Shown piece by piece: positions 5,272 to 10,930 of a stretch of DNA of 10,930 bases; position 1 is the stretch's first letter; every line of letters starts with the position of its first letter. Made by a program: the position numbers and the translations under genes. The notes beneath the pieces were generated by a model. That model was not told the origin of the DNA. It saw nothing but the letters and a program-made list of their open reading frames with translations, and searched no databases. The stretch spans positions 1 through 10,930 of the forward strand of contig JAEENF010000244.1 of the NCBI GenBank assembly GCA_016283605.1, in the 5' to 3' direction. Origin of the DNA: Prevotella sp. (GTDB lineage Bacteria > Bacteroidota > Bacteroidia > Bacteroidales > Bacteroidaceae).

Positions 5272-6318
5272 ATGAAAGAATTCAATATATCCTCTATAGA
5301 CAGGTCGATGCTGGCAGCGATTCAGGAGAAGATCGACAACCTGAACAAACCCAAAGGTTCTTTGGGACGTTTGGAAGAGTTGGCGATGCAGATTTGTCTG
5401 ATTCAGCAGACATTAGAGCCATCTCTGGCACATCCTTGTCATCTGCTTTTAGGTGGCGATCACGGTATTGAGCGCGAAGGTGTCAGCGTCTCACCTCGTG
5501 AGGTCACCTGGCAACAGATGATCAACTTCACTCGTGGTGGTGGCGGCGTCAATATGTTCTGTCGCCAGCATGGTTTCAAACTCCGTATCGTCGATGTTGG
5601 TGTCGACTGCGACTTTTCGGATGTTGATGGCATCATTGACCGCAAGATTGCTCGCGGCACCAAGAACTTCCTCTATGAGCCAGCCATGAGCGAAGAGGAG
5701 TTCGATCGTGCGATTCAGATTGGCTCTGACCTTGTTGACGATTGTATAGCTGAAGGCTGTCGCATTCTTAGTATTGGTGAAATGGGCATTGGCAACACCT
5801 CGCCCTCGAGCATTTGGATGAGTATCTTTGGCGACATTCCTCTGAAAAATTGCATCGGCGCTGGTGCTGGCCTCGATAACGATGGTATCCGTCATAAATA
5901 TGAAGTATTATCAAAGGCTCTCAAAAACTATCAAGCATCCATCCATCAGCCATCAACCATCAGCCATCTGACATATTTCGGAGGCTTCGAGATGATTTCT
6001 GCGATTGGAGTGATGCTGAGAGCTGCTGAGCATCACCTTATTATATTAATAGATGGCTTTATCATGACAGCTTGTGCTATCGCAGCTATCAGACTTTATC
6101 CTGCAGCTCAAGACTATATGATTTTTACGCATTGTGGCGATGAATCCGGCCACAAGATGATGCTTGACATAGTGGATGCACGCCCCTTGTTGCATTTAGG
6201 GTTACGGTTAGGGGAGGGGACAGGTGCCCTTTGTGCTTTCCCTATCATCGACTCTGCCGTCCGTATGATGAACGAGATGAATAACTTCCAGAAAGCAAGA
6301 ATCACCAAATACTTCTAA
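5272..6318 (+). CDS. cobT: Nicotinate-nucleotide-dimethylbenzimidazole phosphoribosyltransferase
   Basis: CobT activates the lower-ligand base to alpha-ribazole-5'-phosphate using nicotinate mononucleotide. The 348-residue length is normal. Family motifs are present: KPKGSLGRLEELA (26-38), GGDHGIEREGVS (61-72), SIGEMGIGNT (167-176, with conserved E170), GGFEM (237-241), and RLGEGTGA (312-319), where E315 corresponds to the catalytic base described for the Salmonella enzyme. I chose the ATG at 5272; a TTG at 5263 would add only three residues. The loop at residues 225-233 is encoded by a 7-bp tandem repeat. It lies 61 bp after cobU, across the GACAAC/GTTGTC element, and ends 6 bp from the stop of the convergent regulator gene. 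No terminator hairpin is evident there. Confidence 0.96.
   Translation: MKEFNISSIDRSMLAAIQEKIDNLNKPKGSLGRLEELAMQICLIQQTLEPSLAHPCHLLLGGDHGIEREGVSVSPREVTWQQMINFTRGGGGVNMFCRQHGFKLRIVDVGVDCDFSDVDGIIDRKIARGTKNFLYEPAMSEEEFDRAIQIGSDLVDDCIAEGCRILSIGEMGIGNTSPSSIWMSIFGDIPLKNCIGAGAGLDNDGIRHKYEVLSKALKNYQASIHQPSTISHLTYFGGFEMISAIGVMLRAAEHHLIILIDGFIMTACAIAAIRLYPAAQDYMIFTHCGDESGHKMMLDIVDARPLLHLGLRLGEGTGALCAFPIIDSAVRMMNEMNNFQKARITKYF
5944..5971 (+). repeat. Heptamer tandem repeat within cobT (about 4 x 7 bp)
   Basis: The units are CATCAGC, CATCAAC, CATCAGC and a diverging CATCTGA, preceded by two further CATC. They encode HQPSTISHL (residues 225-233) in a loop between the HKYEVLSKAL helix and GGFEM. Gain or loss of one unit would shift the cobT frame. 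Confidence 0.8.
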
Positions 6319-6324
6319 CCTGTT

Positions 6325-7287
6325 TTATAGCTTTACACTCGAGATATCGACAAGACCATTGACGATAGCGTAGATGGTGAGACCTGCGGGGGAGTGAATC
6401 TGAAGCTTGCGGGCAATGTTACGACGATGGGTGATAACGGTATTCACAGAAATACAGAGGTGATCGGCAATCTCCTTGTTCGACATACCTTGTACTAATG
6501 AGATAATCACATCCTTTTCGCGGTCGCTGAGCGCATCGGGATTCTGACCTGTCCCAGCTTTAAACACCATGTCGGAGATGTTACGTGTCACATCACTCTG
6601 TTTAGTCAACTGCTCCAGACGACGGATAGCAGGCACGAAAATATCGTCTTCAACCATCGCATGCTGACGGAGCCACACCTCGTTTTCGTAGATGTCGTGG
6701 AGGGTGGCGGTAAGCTGGTTGTTATGCAGACCGTCCTGAGGCAGGTACTTGATAATGAGAAGCTTCAATTCGCGCAGCTTCTTGTCGGTAGCACCGTGGT
6801 GTTTTGAGAAGGTCTCCACGTTATAATCATTAGCAGGGTGTCCGTCAATCAATGACTGCACGTATGGGAACAGTGTCTTCTGCTCGTATTTCATGTGACG
6901 GCGTATCTCATGGGCATATTCATCATAGAACCGCAGGATGAGTTTGGCGAGGGATTCGCGTTCGTCAAGCGACTCTTGCAACTCACGACGGATATAAGGC
7001 AACTGGAAGTCAAGGAAATAGGCATGACAGGCCTCCAGATAGTGCAACAGTGTGGGAACGGATAACTGTTCATCGGTATTGAAATCCCCGTTTCCATTGA
7101 TGCTGTAGTTGACCACCGCCAAGAAAGTATAGGTGTCCACATCATTATCCTCACATGTCTCTTTAACCGTCTTGTCGCCAAATCCAAGGCTGATGCCGAA
7201 ACTCCCCAGCATCTGCAACAGATCGTAATTATCGCGAATCAGCGAGATCATCTTGTCGTCCGCCTCATACATCTTCTGATTTTTCAT
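6325..7287 (-). CDS. LuxR-type regulator with ScdA_N/hemerythrin-like di-iron domain
   Basis: The 320-residue protein has three parts. Residues about 20-60 (MLGSFGISLGFGDKTVKETC) resemble the ScdA_N/DUF542 domain of RIC iron-sulfur repair proteins, but lack the Cys-Cys of that family's CCGG motif. Residues about 75-225 look like a hemerythrin four-helix bundle with candidate iron ligands H82 or H88, H126, H131, E135, H163/H164, H209 and E213. Residues 251-316 are a LuxR-type helix-turn-helix (LSDREKDVIISLVQGMSNKE, then IADHLCISVNTVITHRRNI). The likely role is a cytoplasmic transcription factor that senses oxygen, nitric oxide or iron through a di-iron centre. It is divergent from the porin-imelysin-cytochrome operon, across 250 bp that hold both promoters. 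It is preceded by its own promoter and by a heptamer repeat just before the ATG. Ligand and target genes are inferred. Confidence 0.88.
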   Translation of the reverse strand: MKNQKMYEADDKMISLIRDNYDLLQMLGSFGISLGFGDKTVKETCEDNDVDTYTFLAVVNYSINGNGDFNTDEQLSVPTLLHYLEACHAYFLDFQLPYIRRELQESLDERESLAKLILRFYDEYAHEIRRHMKYEQKTLFPYVQSLIDGHPANDYNVETFSKHHGATDKKLRELKLLIIKYLPQDGLHNNQLTATLHDIYENEVWLRQHAMVEDDIFVPAIRRLEQLTKQSDVTRNISDMVFKAGTGQNPDALSDREKDVIISLVQGMSNKEIADHLCISVNTVITHRRNIARKLQIHSPAGLTIYAIVNGLVDISSVKL

Positions 7288-7289
7288 AA

Positions 7290-7317
7290 CTATTCCCTAT
7301 TCATTATTCACTATTCA
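7290..7317. repeat. Four-unit heptamer tandem repeat abutting the regulator start codon
   Basis: On the plus strand the units read CTATTCC, CTATTCA, TTATTCA and CTATTCA, followed by a partial CTA. In the regulator's mRNA they are TGAATAG-type units ending 2 nt before its ATG at 7287. They therefore occupy the ribosome-binding region of the leader, which has no Shine-Dalgarno sequence. Confidence 0.85.
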
Positions 7318-7332
7318 CTACCAACAAATGAT

Positions 7333-7365
7333 TATCGGGTGCAAAGGTAGTCATATTTTCCGATA
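7333..7365. promoter_or_regulatory. TATCGG/CCGATA inverted repeat flanking the regulator's -7 box
   Basis: TATCGG (7333-7338) and CCGATA (7360-7365) form a perfect 6-bp inverted repeat whose centre lies just beside the minus-strand -7 box (7342-7349). It could be an autoregulatory operator. A hexamer pair this far apart may also be chance. Confidence 0.25.
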
Positions 7366-7372
7366 TGTACAA
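7342..7372 (-). promoter_or_regulatory. Promoter for hemerythrin-LuxR regulator gene
   Basis: On the minus strand TTG (7372-7370) is followed after 20 nt by TACCTTTG (7349-7342), an exact Bacteroidota promoter. Transcription should begin near 7335, giving a leader of about 48 nt that contains the heptamer repeat. Confidence 0.8.
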
Positions 7373-7381
7373 TAATCACAA

Positions 7382-7451
7382 TTAGGTATTTTTGAAGAGC
7401 AAAGTGGATTGAAAGTGGTGAGAAAAGGCTGTTTCACCATTTTTAGGTATT
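7382..7451. repeat. 9-bp direct repeat TTAGGTATT upstream of the porin promoter
   Basis: TTAGGTATT occurs at 7382-7390 and again at 7443-7451, 61 bp apart (about six helical turns). The second copy overlaps the -33 TTG of the porin promoter. This spacing and position suit a regulator binding pair, for example for the divergent LuxR-type protein. No direct evidence of binding exists. Confidence 0.45.
7417..7438. promoter_or_regulatory. Imperfect inverted repeat before the porin promoter
   Basis: GGTGAGA (7417-7423) pairs with TGTTTCACC-type sequence ending at 7438 (arms GGTGA/TCACC perfect, then one G-U and one A-T pair in RNA terms). It lies about 12 bp upstream of the -33 element, between the two TTAGGTATT copies, and is a weak candidate operator. 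Confidence 0.25.
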
Positions 7452-7480
7452 GCCATACTATACTTTTTGCTGTACCTTTG
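7450..7480 (+). promoter_or_regulatory. Promoter for porin-imelysin-cytochrome operon
   Basis: TTG (7450-7452) is followed after 20 nt by TACCTTTG (7473-7480), an exact match to the Bacteroidota promoter. The start of transcription should be near 7487, about 50 nt before the chosen ATG at 7538, which supports that start over the upstream in-frame codons at 7409. Confidence 0.82.
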
Positions 7481-7537
7481 CAGCCGCAAAAAGACAGAGT
7501 ATCATTAAAAAGACATATTAAATACGAACAGGTACAT

Positions 7538-8911
7538 ATGAGAAGAGCAGTAATAATACTATTAATTTATATGTCATTCACTGCTACAGCACAAGATGTG
7601 GATGCGATAACGGGTGCCACACAACAAACGACACAGAAAGAGGAAAAGACAGATATTTTATCACGCTTACATGTCGGTGGCTATGGCGAGGCTGTGATGA
7701 CACGCAACTTTTATAGTCAGAGTTTTAATCGTTACAAGAAACCAGAGCTTTATACCGATGACAAGAGTCATGGACGTTTCGACCTGCCACATGTGTGTTT
7801 GAATATTGGTTATGATTTTGGCAAGGGTTGGACCATGGGTTCGGAGATTGAGTTCGAGCATGGTGGCAATGGTACTGCTGTAGAGATAGAGGCTGAGGAG
7901 GCTGGCGAATATGAGGCAGAAGTGGAGAAAGGCGGTGAGGTAAACATCGAGCAGTTCTGGATTAACAAGGCGTTCGCTGGAGGTAAGTTCAATATCAAGG
8001 CAGGTGAGATTATCGTACCTGTGGGTTATAGCAATGCCTATCACGAACCCAATCAGTTCTTTACCGTCTATCGTCCTGAGGGTGAGGCCACTATCCTGCC
8101 AAATACCTGGCATCAGGTAGGACTGTCGTTATGGGGACGACTGAAGGACTGGCGCTATGAGGCTCAGTTCCTTTCGGGATTGAACTCCGAGAGTTTTACG
8201 GCAGAGAGTTTTGTACATTATGGCGCTACGAGTCCCTATGAATTTAAGGTGGCCAACAACTACGCTGGTGCCGTACGTGTCGACAACTATTCCGTCAAAG
8301 GCCTGCGCATCGGATTGAGTGGCTATTATGGCTACACCTTTCGTAACACCCTTCGTACACCAGGCCAGAAATATGACGATGTGACTGGCGCTCTGGGCAT
8401 CGTAGCCCTTGACTTCTCATTGAACCGTTGGAACTGGATTGTGCGAGGCAACGTGGACTATGCCCATTTCAGCGATGCCGACGAAATCTCGGCCTACAAC
8501 CAGGCCAACTGGACGCATCATAAATATCAGGATGGTAATCCCCACCATTACTCAAATATAGGTAGTCATGCTGTGGCATATGCTGTTGAGGCTGGTTACA
8601 ATGTGTTCTCGCAGATACCTAAACTGAAGGATAGTGAAAAATTGTATGTCTTCGGACGTTTTGAGCATTACAACTCGATGGCATCGGGTACCTATGCATC
8701 GATGTATAAGTACACGAAGAAATACCGTTGTGCCTTTGGCGTGAACTATTCGCCCGTGAAGCAGATTACCATCAAAGGAGAGTACTCCTACCGTTTCTTC
8801 GAGAAGCCTGACAATAACGGTCTGGCTTCAGATAGTCCGTTGTATAAGCAGCCCTATAACAATGAGCCGAGTGTGAGCATCGGAGTGACTTATAGTGGCT
8901 GGTTCCTTTAA
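7538..8911 (+). CDS. Outer-membrane porin-like beta-barrel protein
   Basis: The 457-residue precursor opens with a signal peptide (MRRAVIILLIYMSFTATA, cleavage likely after A18). The start at ATG 7538 is chosen because an in-frame extension to 7409 would run through the promoter. After a Gln/Thr/Lys-rich linker the protein is a series of amphipathic strands (GGYGEAVMTRNFY, NIGYDFGKGWTMGSEIEFEH, FNIKAGEIIVPVGYSNAYHE, then WHQVGLSLWGRL and others) and ends in YSGWFL with the terminal aromatic typical of outer-membrane barrels. It resembles phosphate-selective-porin-type barrels of Bacteroidota. An unusual stretch at 116-134 holds nine Glu in 19 residues, possibly an acidic loop that attracts cations. 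It leads an operon with an imelysin lipoprotein and a di-heme cytochrome, suggesting outer-membrane passage of iron or another metal; the substrate is inferred. Confidence 0.82.
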   Translation: MRRAVIILLIYMSFTATAQDVDAITGATQQTTQKEEKTDILSRLHVGGYGEAVMTRNFYSQSFNRYKKPELYTDDKSHGRFDLPHVCLNIGYDFGKGWTMGSEIEFEHGGNGTAVEIEAEEAGEYEAEVEKGGEVNIEQFWINKAFAGGKFNIKAGEIIVPVGYSNAYHEPNQFFTVYRPEGEATILPNTWHQVGLSLWGRLKDWRYEAQFLSGLNSESFTAESFVHYGATSPYEFKVANNYAGAVRVDNYSVKGLRIGLSGYYGYTFRNTLRTPGQKYDDVTGALGIVALDFSLNRWNWIVRGNVDYAHFSDADEISAYNQANWTHHKYQDGNPHHYSNIGSHAVAYAVEAGYNVFSQIPKLKDSEKLYVFGRFEHYNSMASGTYASMYKYTKKYRCAFGVNYSPVKQITIKGEYSYRFFEKPDNNGLASDSPLYKQPYNNEPSVSIGVTYSGWFL

Positions 8912-8913
8912 TG

Positions 8914-8941
8914 CATAATTAATAATTCATAATTCATAATT
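8914..8941. repeat. Four-unit heptamer tandem repeat abutting the imelysin start codon
   Basis: The units CATAATT, AATAATT, CATAATT and CATAATT fill almost the whole gap between the porin stop (8909-8911) and the imelysin ATG (8945), leaving three A residues. Position and unit number mirror the repeat at 7290-7317, and the plus strands share an ATTCA core. No Shine-Dalgarno sequence is present. Confidence 0.88.
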
Positions 8942-8944
8942 AAA

Positions 8945-10141
8945 ATGAAAAGCAAGAATCTTATGAAAATGGCAGCGATGGCTGTCGTACTTTCCGCAGG
9001 CTTCGCTTCATGTTCAAGCGATGACGATGCAAACAACAGTGTAGTAACAGGCTCTCAGGCAGCCCTCGATCAGGCTTGTGCTGATTGGAAGACCGCCCGT
9101 GCCAACTGGGAGAACACGGAGGCATTCCTCTTTGGTGCCGCTGATGTCTACTCTATCGATCCCCACACCGACACGTGGCCTGTAGCCGCCAACGACCTTG
9201 CCGATGTGCTGCGCGATGCCCAGGCGATGTCGAATCTTGACAACTTCATCAAGACCGCCAACTCAGGTATCCTGGGCTATCACGGTTTGGAATATGTGCT
9301 CTTCCGTCAAGGTCAGCCACGTAAGATAGATCAGATTACCAATCTGGAGTATAATTACATCTGTGCAGTAGCCAAGGACCTCTACAATGCTACGGCAACA
9401 TTGGAGGCAGCCTGGGACTCTAAGGAGAGCAATGCCGAGCGTCAGAAGATTGCCAAGGAGTATGTCGCTACCCATCTGGCTATCGACGATGATGGTAATC
9501 AGGAAGGTGCATTGGATGGTTTCCAGAACTATGGCAAGGCCTTTAAGAACCCTGGAACGGGTGATTGGGAAACCGCACTTGATGCCACACTGGAGATCAT
9601 CTCTGGTTGTCAGGACATCATCGGTGAGGTAGGTCAGTCGAAGGTCGGTCTGCCCTATACGGGTGAGGATGCCTCTTATATTGAGTCACCCTATGCTTAT
9701 AACTCCATCACCGACTTCTACGACAACATCGTCTCTTGTAAGAATGCCCTTTATGGCAGCATGGGAGCCACGACACCTAACGAGAAGTCGCTCATCTACT
9801 TCTGCTTGAACGCAGGCAACACCACACTCGCTGCCCAGGCCAAGACCGTACAGACAAAACTCGACAATGCATTGGCTAACATCAAGGCCATGAAGGCACC
9901 ATTTGCCCTTTATTACTCTGACGCTTCGTGTAAGGTGGCCATCGATGCATTGGGTGAACTCGATGATGCATTAGGCGAGTTGGCCGAGACGCTGAAAGCC
10001 TATGCAGGTAATGCTACGGTAGAAAACCAGTGCAAGGTTATCAACGAGAACTATGTCGACAACGTGATTGTTGCCACCTATCGCCTCTTGGCTGACAATG
10101 CACAGAAACTCTATCAGTCTATCGTGAATATTAAGAAATAA
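8945..10141 (+). CDS. Imelysin-family (M75) surface lipoprotein
   Basis: The 398-residue precursor has a lipoprotein signal with lipobox FASC (C23), followed by SSDDD, the Asp-rich surface-export signal of Bacteroidota, so it should be anchored on the outer face of the outer membrane. Imelysin features are clear: DWKTARANWENTEAFLFGA (about 46-65) and the hallmark GYHGLE (111-116, H113 and E116), matching the family GxHxxE motif. The rest is helical, in keeping with two four-helix bundles. Imelysin-like proteins are implicated in iron acquisition, and true peptidase activity is uncertain for most of them. The gene sits 33 bp after the porin and 11 bp before a di-heme cytochrome, a combination also known from other imelysin loci with DUF1111 partners. 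Confidence 0.93.
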   Translation: MKSKNLMKMAAMAVVLSAGFASCSSDDDANNSVVTGSQAALDQACADWKTARANWENTEAFLFGAADVYSIDPHTDTWPVAANDLADVLRDAQAMSNLDNFIKTANSGILGYHGLEYVLFRQGQPRKIDQITNLEYNYICAVAKDLYNATATLEAAWDSKESNAERQKIAKEYVATHLAIDDDGNQEGALDGFQNYGKAFKNPGTGDWETALDATLEIISGCQDIIGEVGQSKVGLPYTGEDASYIESPYAYNSITDFYDNIVSCKNALYGSMGATTPNEKSLIYFCLNAGNTTLAAQAKTVQTKLDNALANIKAMKAPFALYYSDASCKVAIDALGELDDALGELAETLKAYAGNATVENQCKVINENYVDNVIVATYRLLADNAQKLYQSIVNIKK

Positions 10142-10152
10142 AGTTTTAGCTT

Positions 10153-10930
10153 ATGAACAGACTATCATTTTGGGGTAGTATGCTATTGGGTGCTTTCATC
10201 ACCGTCGGATGTTCCGACGGTGATGATGCCACTAATCCCACCACGTGGGAAATTGGCGACCCTACGACTACCGACTATCCTGAGGATTATTATGCGGGAG
10301 GTCTTCTTGGTACTACATCCGAGAACTCTTCCACTGCGTTCAAACAGCCATCTAAGGCTGTCCAGACCGCGGGCATGATGACGGCTTTCAATGAGGGAGA
10401 GTATCTCTTCGAGAAGGACTATAATACCAATATCGAGGGCGCCTTCCACGGACTGGGTCCTGTCTATGTGCGTCGCGGTTGTCTCTACTGTCATCCTGGC
10501 TATGGTCACGGTGCCCGTCAGACGGATTACAAGGCCGACACCCATCGCAACGGTTATCTGCTCGTCATCTACGACAAGACTACCAATGCCTATATCCGCA
10601 GTGTGGCCGGTATGCCGCAGACGGGTGCCGTAAAACCCTTCAAGGCACCTATTGATGAGAATCAGATCAAGATTGCGTGGAATAACTATACCGATGAGTG
10701 GGGCAATAAGTTCCCTGACGGTGAAACCTACTCGCTCATCTATCCTGAGGTGACCATCCCTTACAGTGCCTACTATGCACCAGTGATCGTGGCTCGTGGC
10801 GGTAGCGATGTGACGCTGGATGAGGCTCAGTATAATCAGGACATCGGCGTGCTGTTGGAATCCACCATCGGCATCTATGGCACAGGACTGACTGACGCTA
10901 TTCCTGATGAGGACATCACGGCACAATGGA
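10153..10930 (+). CDS. Di-heme oxidoreductase (DUF1111/DHOR-type) lipoprotein, 5' part
   Basis: The frame is open from ATG 10153 to the end of the window (259 codons), so the C-terminal part is missing. The N-terminus is a lipoprotein signal with lipobox TVGC (C20) followed by SDGDD, suggesting surface or outer-membrane anchoring. RRGCLYCHPGYGHG contains a heme c site C110-x-x-C113-H114, set in the sequence environment typical of the DUF1111 di-heme oxidoreductase (also annotated thiol oxidoreductase) family. AFNEGEYLFEKDYN and AFHGLGPVYVRRGC also fit. A second CxxCH is expected beyond the window. It follows imelysin after 11 bp. A likely role is electron transfer or redox change of iron at the cell surface in concert with the imelysin protein; this is inferred from context. 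Confidence 0.88.
   Translation, partial: MNRLSFWGSMLLGAFITVGCSDGDDATNPTTWEIGDPTTTDYPEDYYAGGLLGTTSENSSTAFKQPSKAVQTAGMMTAFNEGEYLFEKDYNTNIEGAFHGLGPVYVRRGCLYCHPGYGHGARQTDYKADTHRNGYLLVIYDKTTNAYIRSVAGMPQTGAVKPFKAPIDENQIKIAWNNYTDEWGNKFPDGETYSLIYPEVTIPYSAYYAPVIVARGGSDVTLDEAQYNQDIGVLLESTIGIYGTGLTDAIPDEDITAQW

Noticed and set aside
5944..5971. Heptamer repeats as a CRISPR-like array
   Set aside because: Units are 7 bp with no spacers, four copies only, and no cas genes are present.
6319..6324. Bidirectional terminator between cobT and the regulator
   Set aside because: Only 6 bp separate the two stop codons, and I see no hairpin in or around them.
7409..7537. N-terminal extension of the porin gene to 7409
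   Set aside because: It would read through the -33 and -7 promoter elements, and it removes the clear signal peptide from the N-terminus.
10183..10926. Long open frame of 247 codons on the minus strand
   Set aside because: It is antisense to the di-heme oxidoreductase gene, which has a lipobox, a CxxCH site and family motifs. The minus translation is low-complexity in Ile, Arg and Thr, with no recognisable domain.

Overview
The window reads as a chromosomal segment of a Bacteroidota species, most likely a gut or rumen Bacteroidales of the Prevotella/Segatella/Xylanibacter type. The evidence is three clean promoters of the phylum-specific form TTG-20 nt-TAnnTTTG (and a fourth looser one), weak Shine-Dalgarno signals, lipoproteins with Asp-rich surface-export signals after the lipobox cysteine, and protein families typical of this group. 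The genus is inference; the phylum is well supported.

Layout, left to right. (1) 1-1902, plus: the C-terminal part of a large GH2 beta-galactosidase, with a LamG/concanavalin-like module before the LacZ-type domains 4 and 5. (2) 1925-2710, minus: a cobalamin-riboswitch transcription unit. Its promoter (2679-2710) leads into a B12 aptamer (about 2482-2660), then a short flavodoxin-like protein that has lost the usual FMN-phosphate loop, then an unlisted 29-residue single-span membrane peptide. (3) 2771-6318, plus: a divergent operon with its own promoter, encoding a TSCPD protein, a YjjG-type HAD phosphatase, CobS, CobU and CobT. CobS, CobU and CobT form the lower-ligand/nucleotide-loop assembly branch of cobalamin synthesis. 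No CobC is present here, and the HAD enzyme sits where such a phosphatase could act. No riboswitch faces these genes. (4) 6325-7372, minus: a regulator joining an ScdA_N/hemerythrin-type di-iron domain to a LuxR-type helix-turn-helix. (5) 7450-10930, plus: a divergently transcribed operon of an outer-membrane porin-like barrel with an acidic segment, an imelysin (M75) lipoprotein and the start of a di-heme (DUF1111-type) cytochrome lipoprotein. This set of families is usually linked to iron handling, so the adjacent di-iron regulator is a natural candidate controller.

The most unusual structure not explained by the genes is a set of heptanucleotide tandem repeats, each of about four 7-bp units (28 bp). 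One lies 2 bp before the start codon of the hemerythrin-LuxR gene, one 3 bp before the start of the imelysin gene, and one inside cobT in a variable loop. A separate symmetrical element, three GACAAC followed by three GTTGTC with mirror spacing (5190-5244), straddles the cobU stop codon and forms the cobU-cobT junction. The second point of interest is the riboswitch-controlled flavodoxin-like/29-residue peptide pair, which may be an undescribed B12-linked module.
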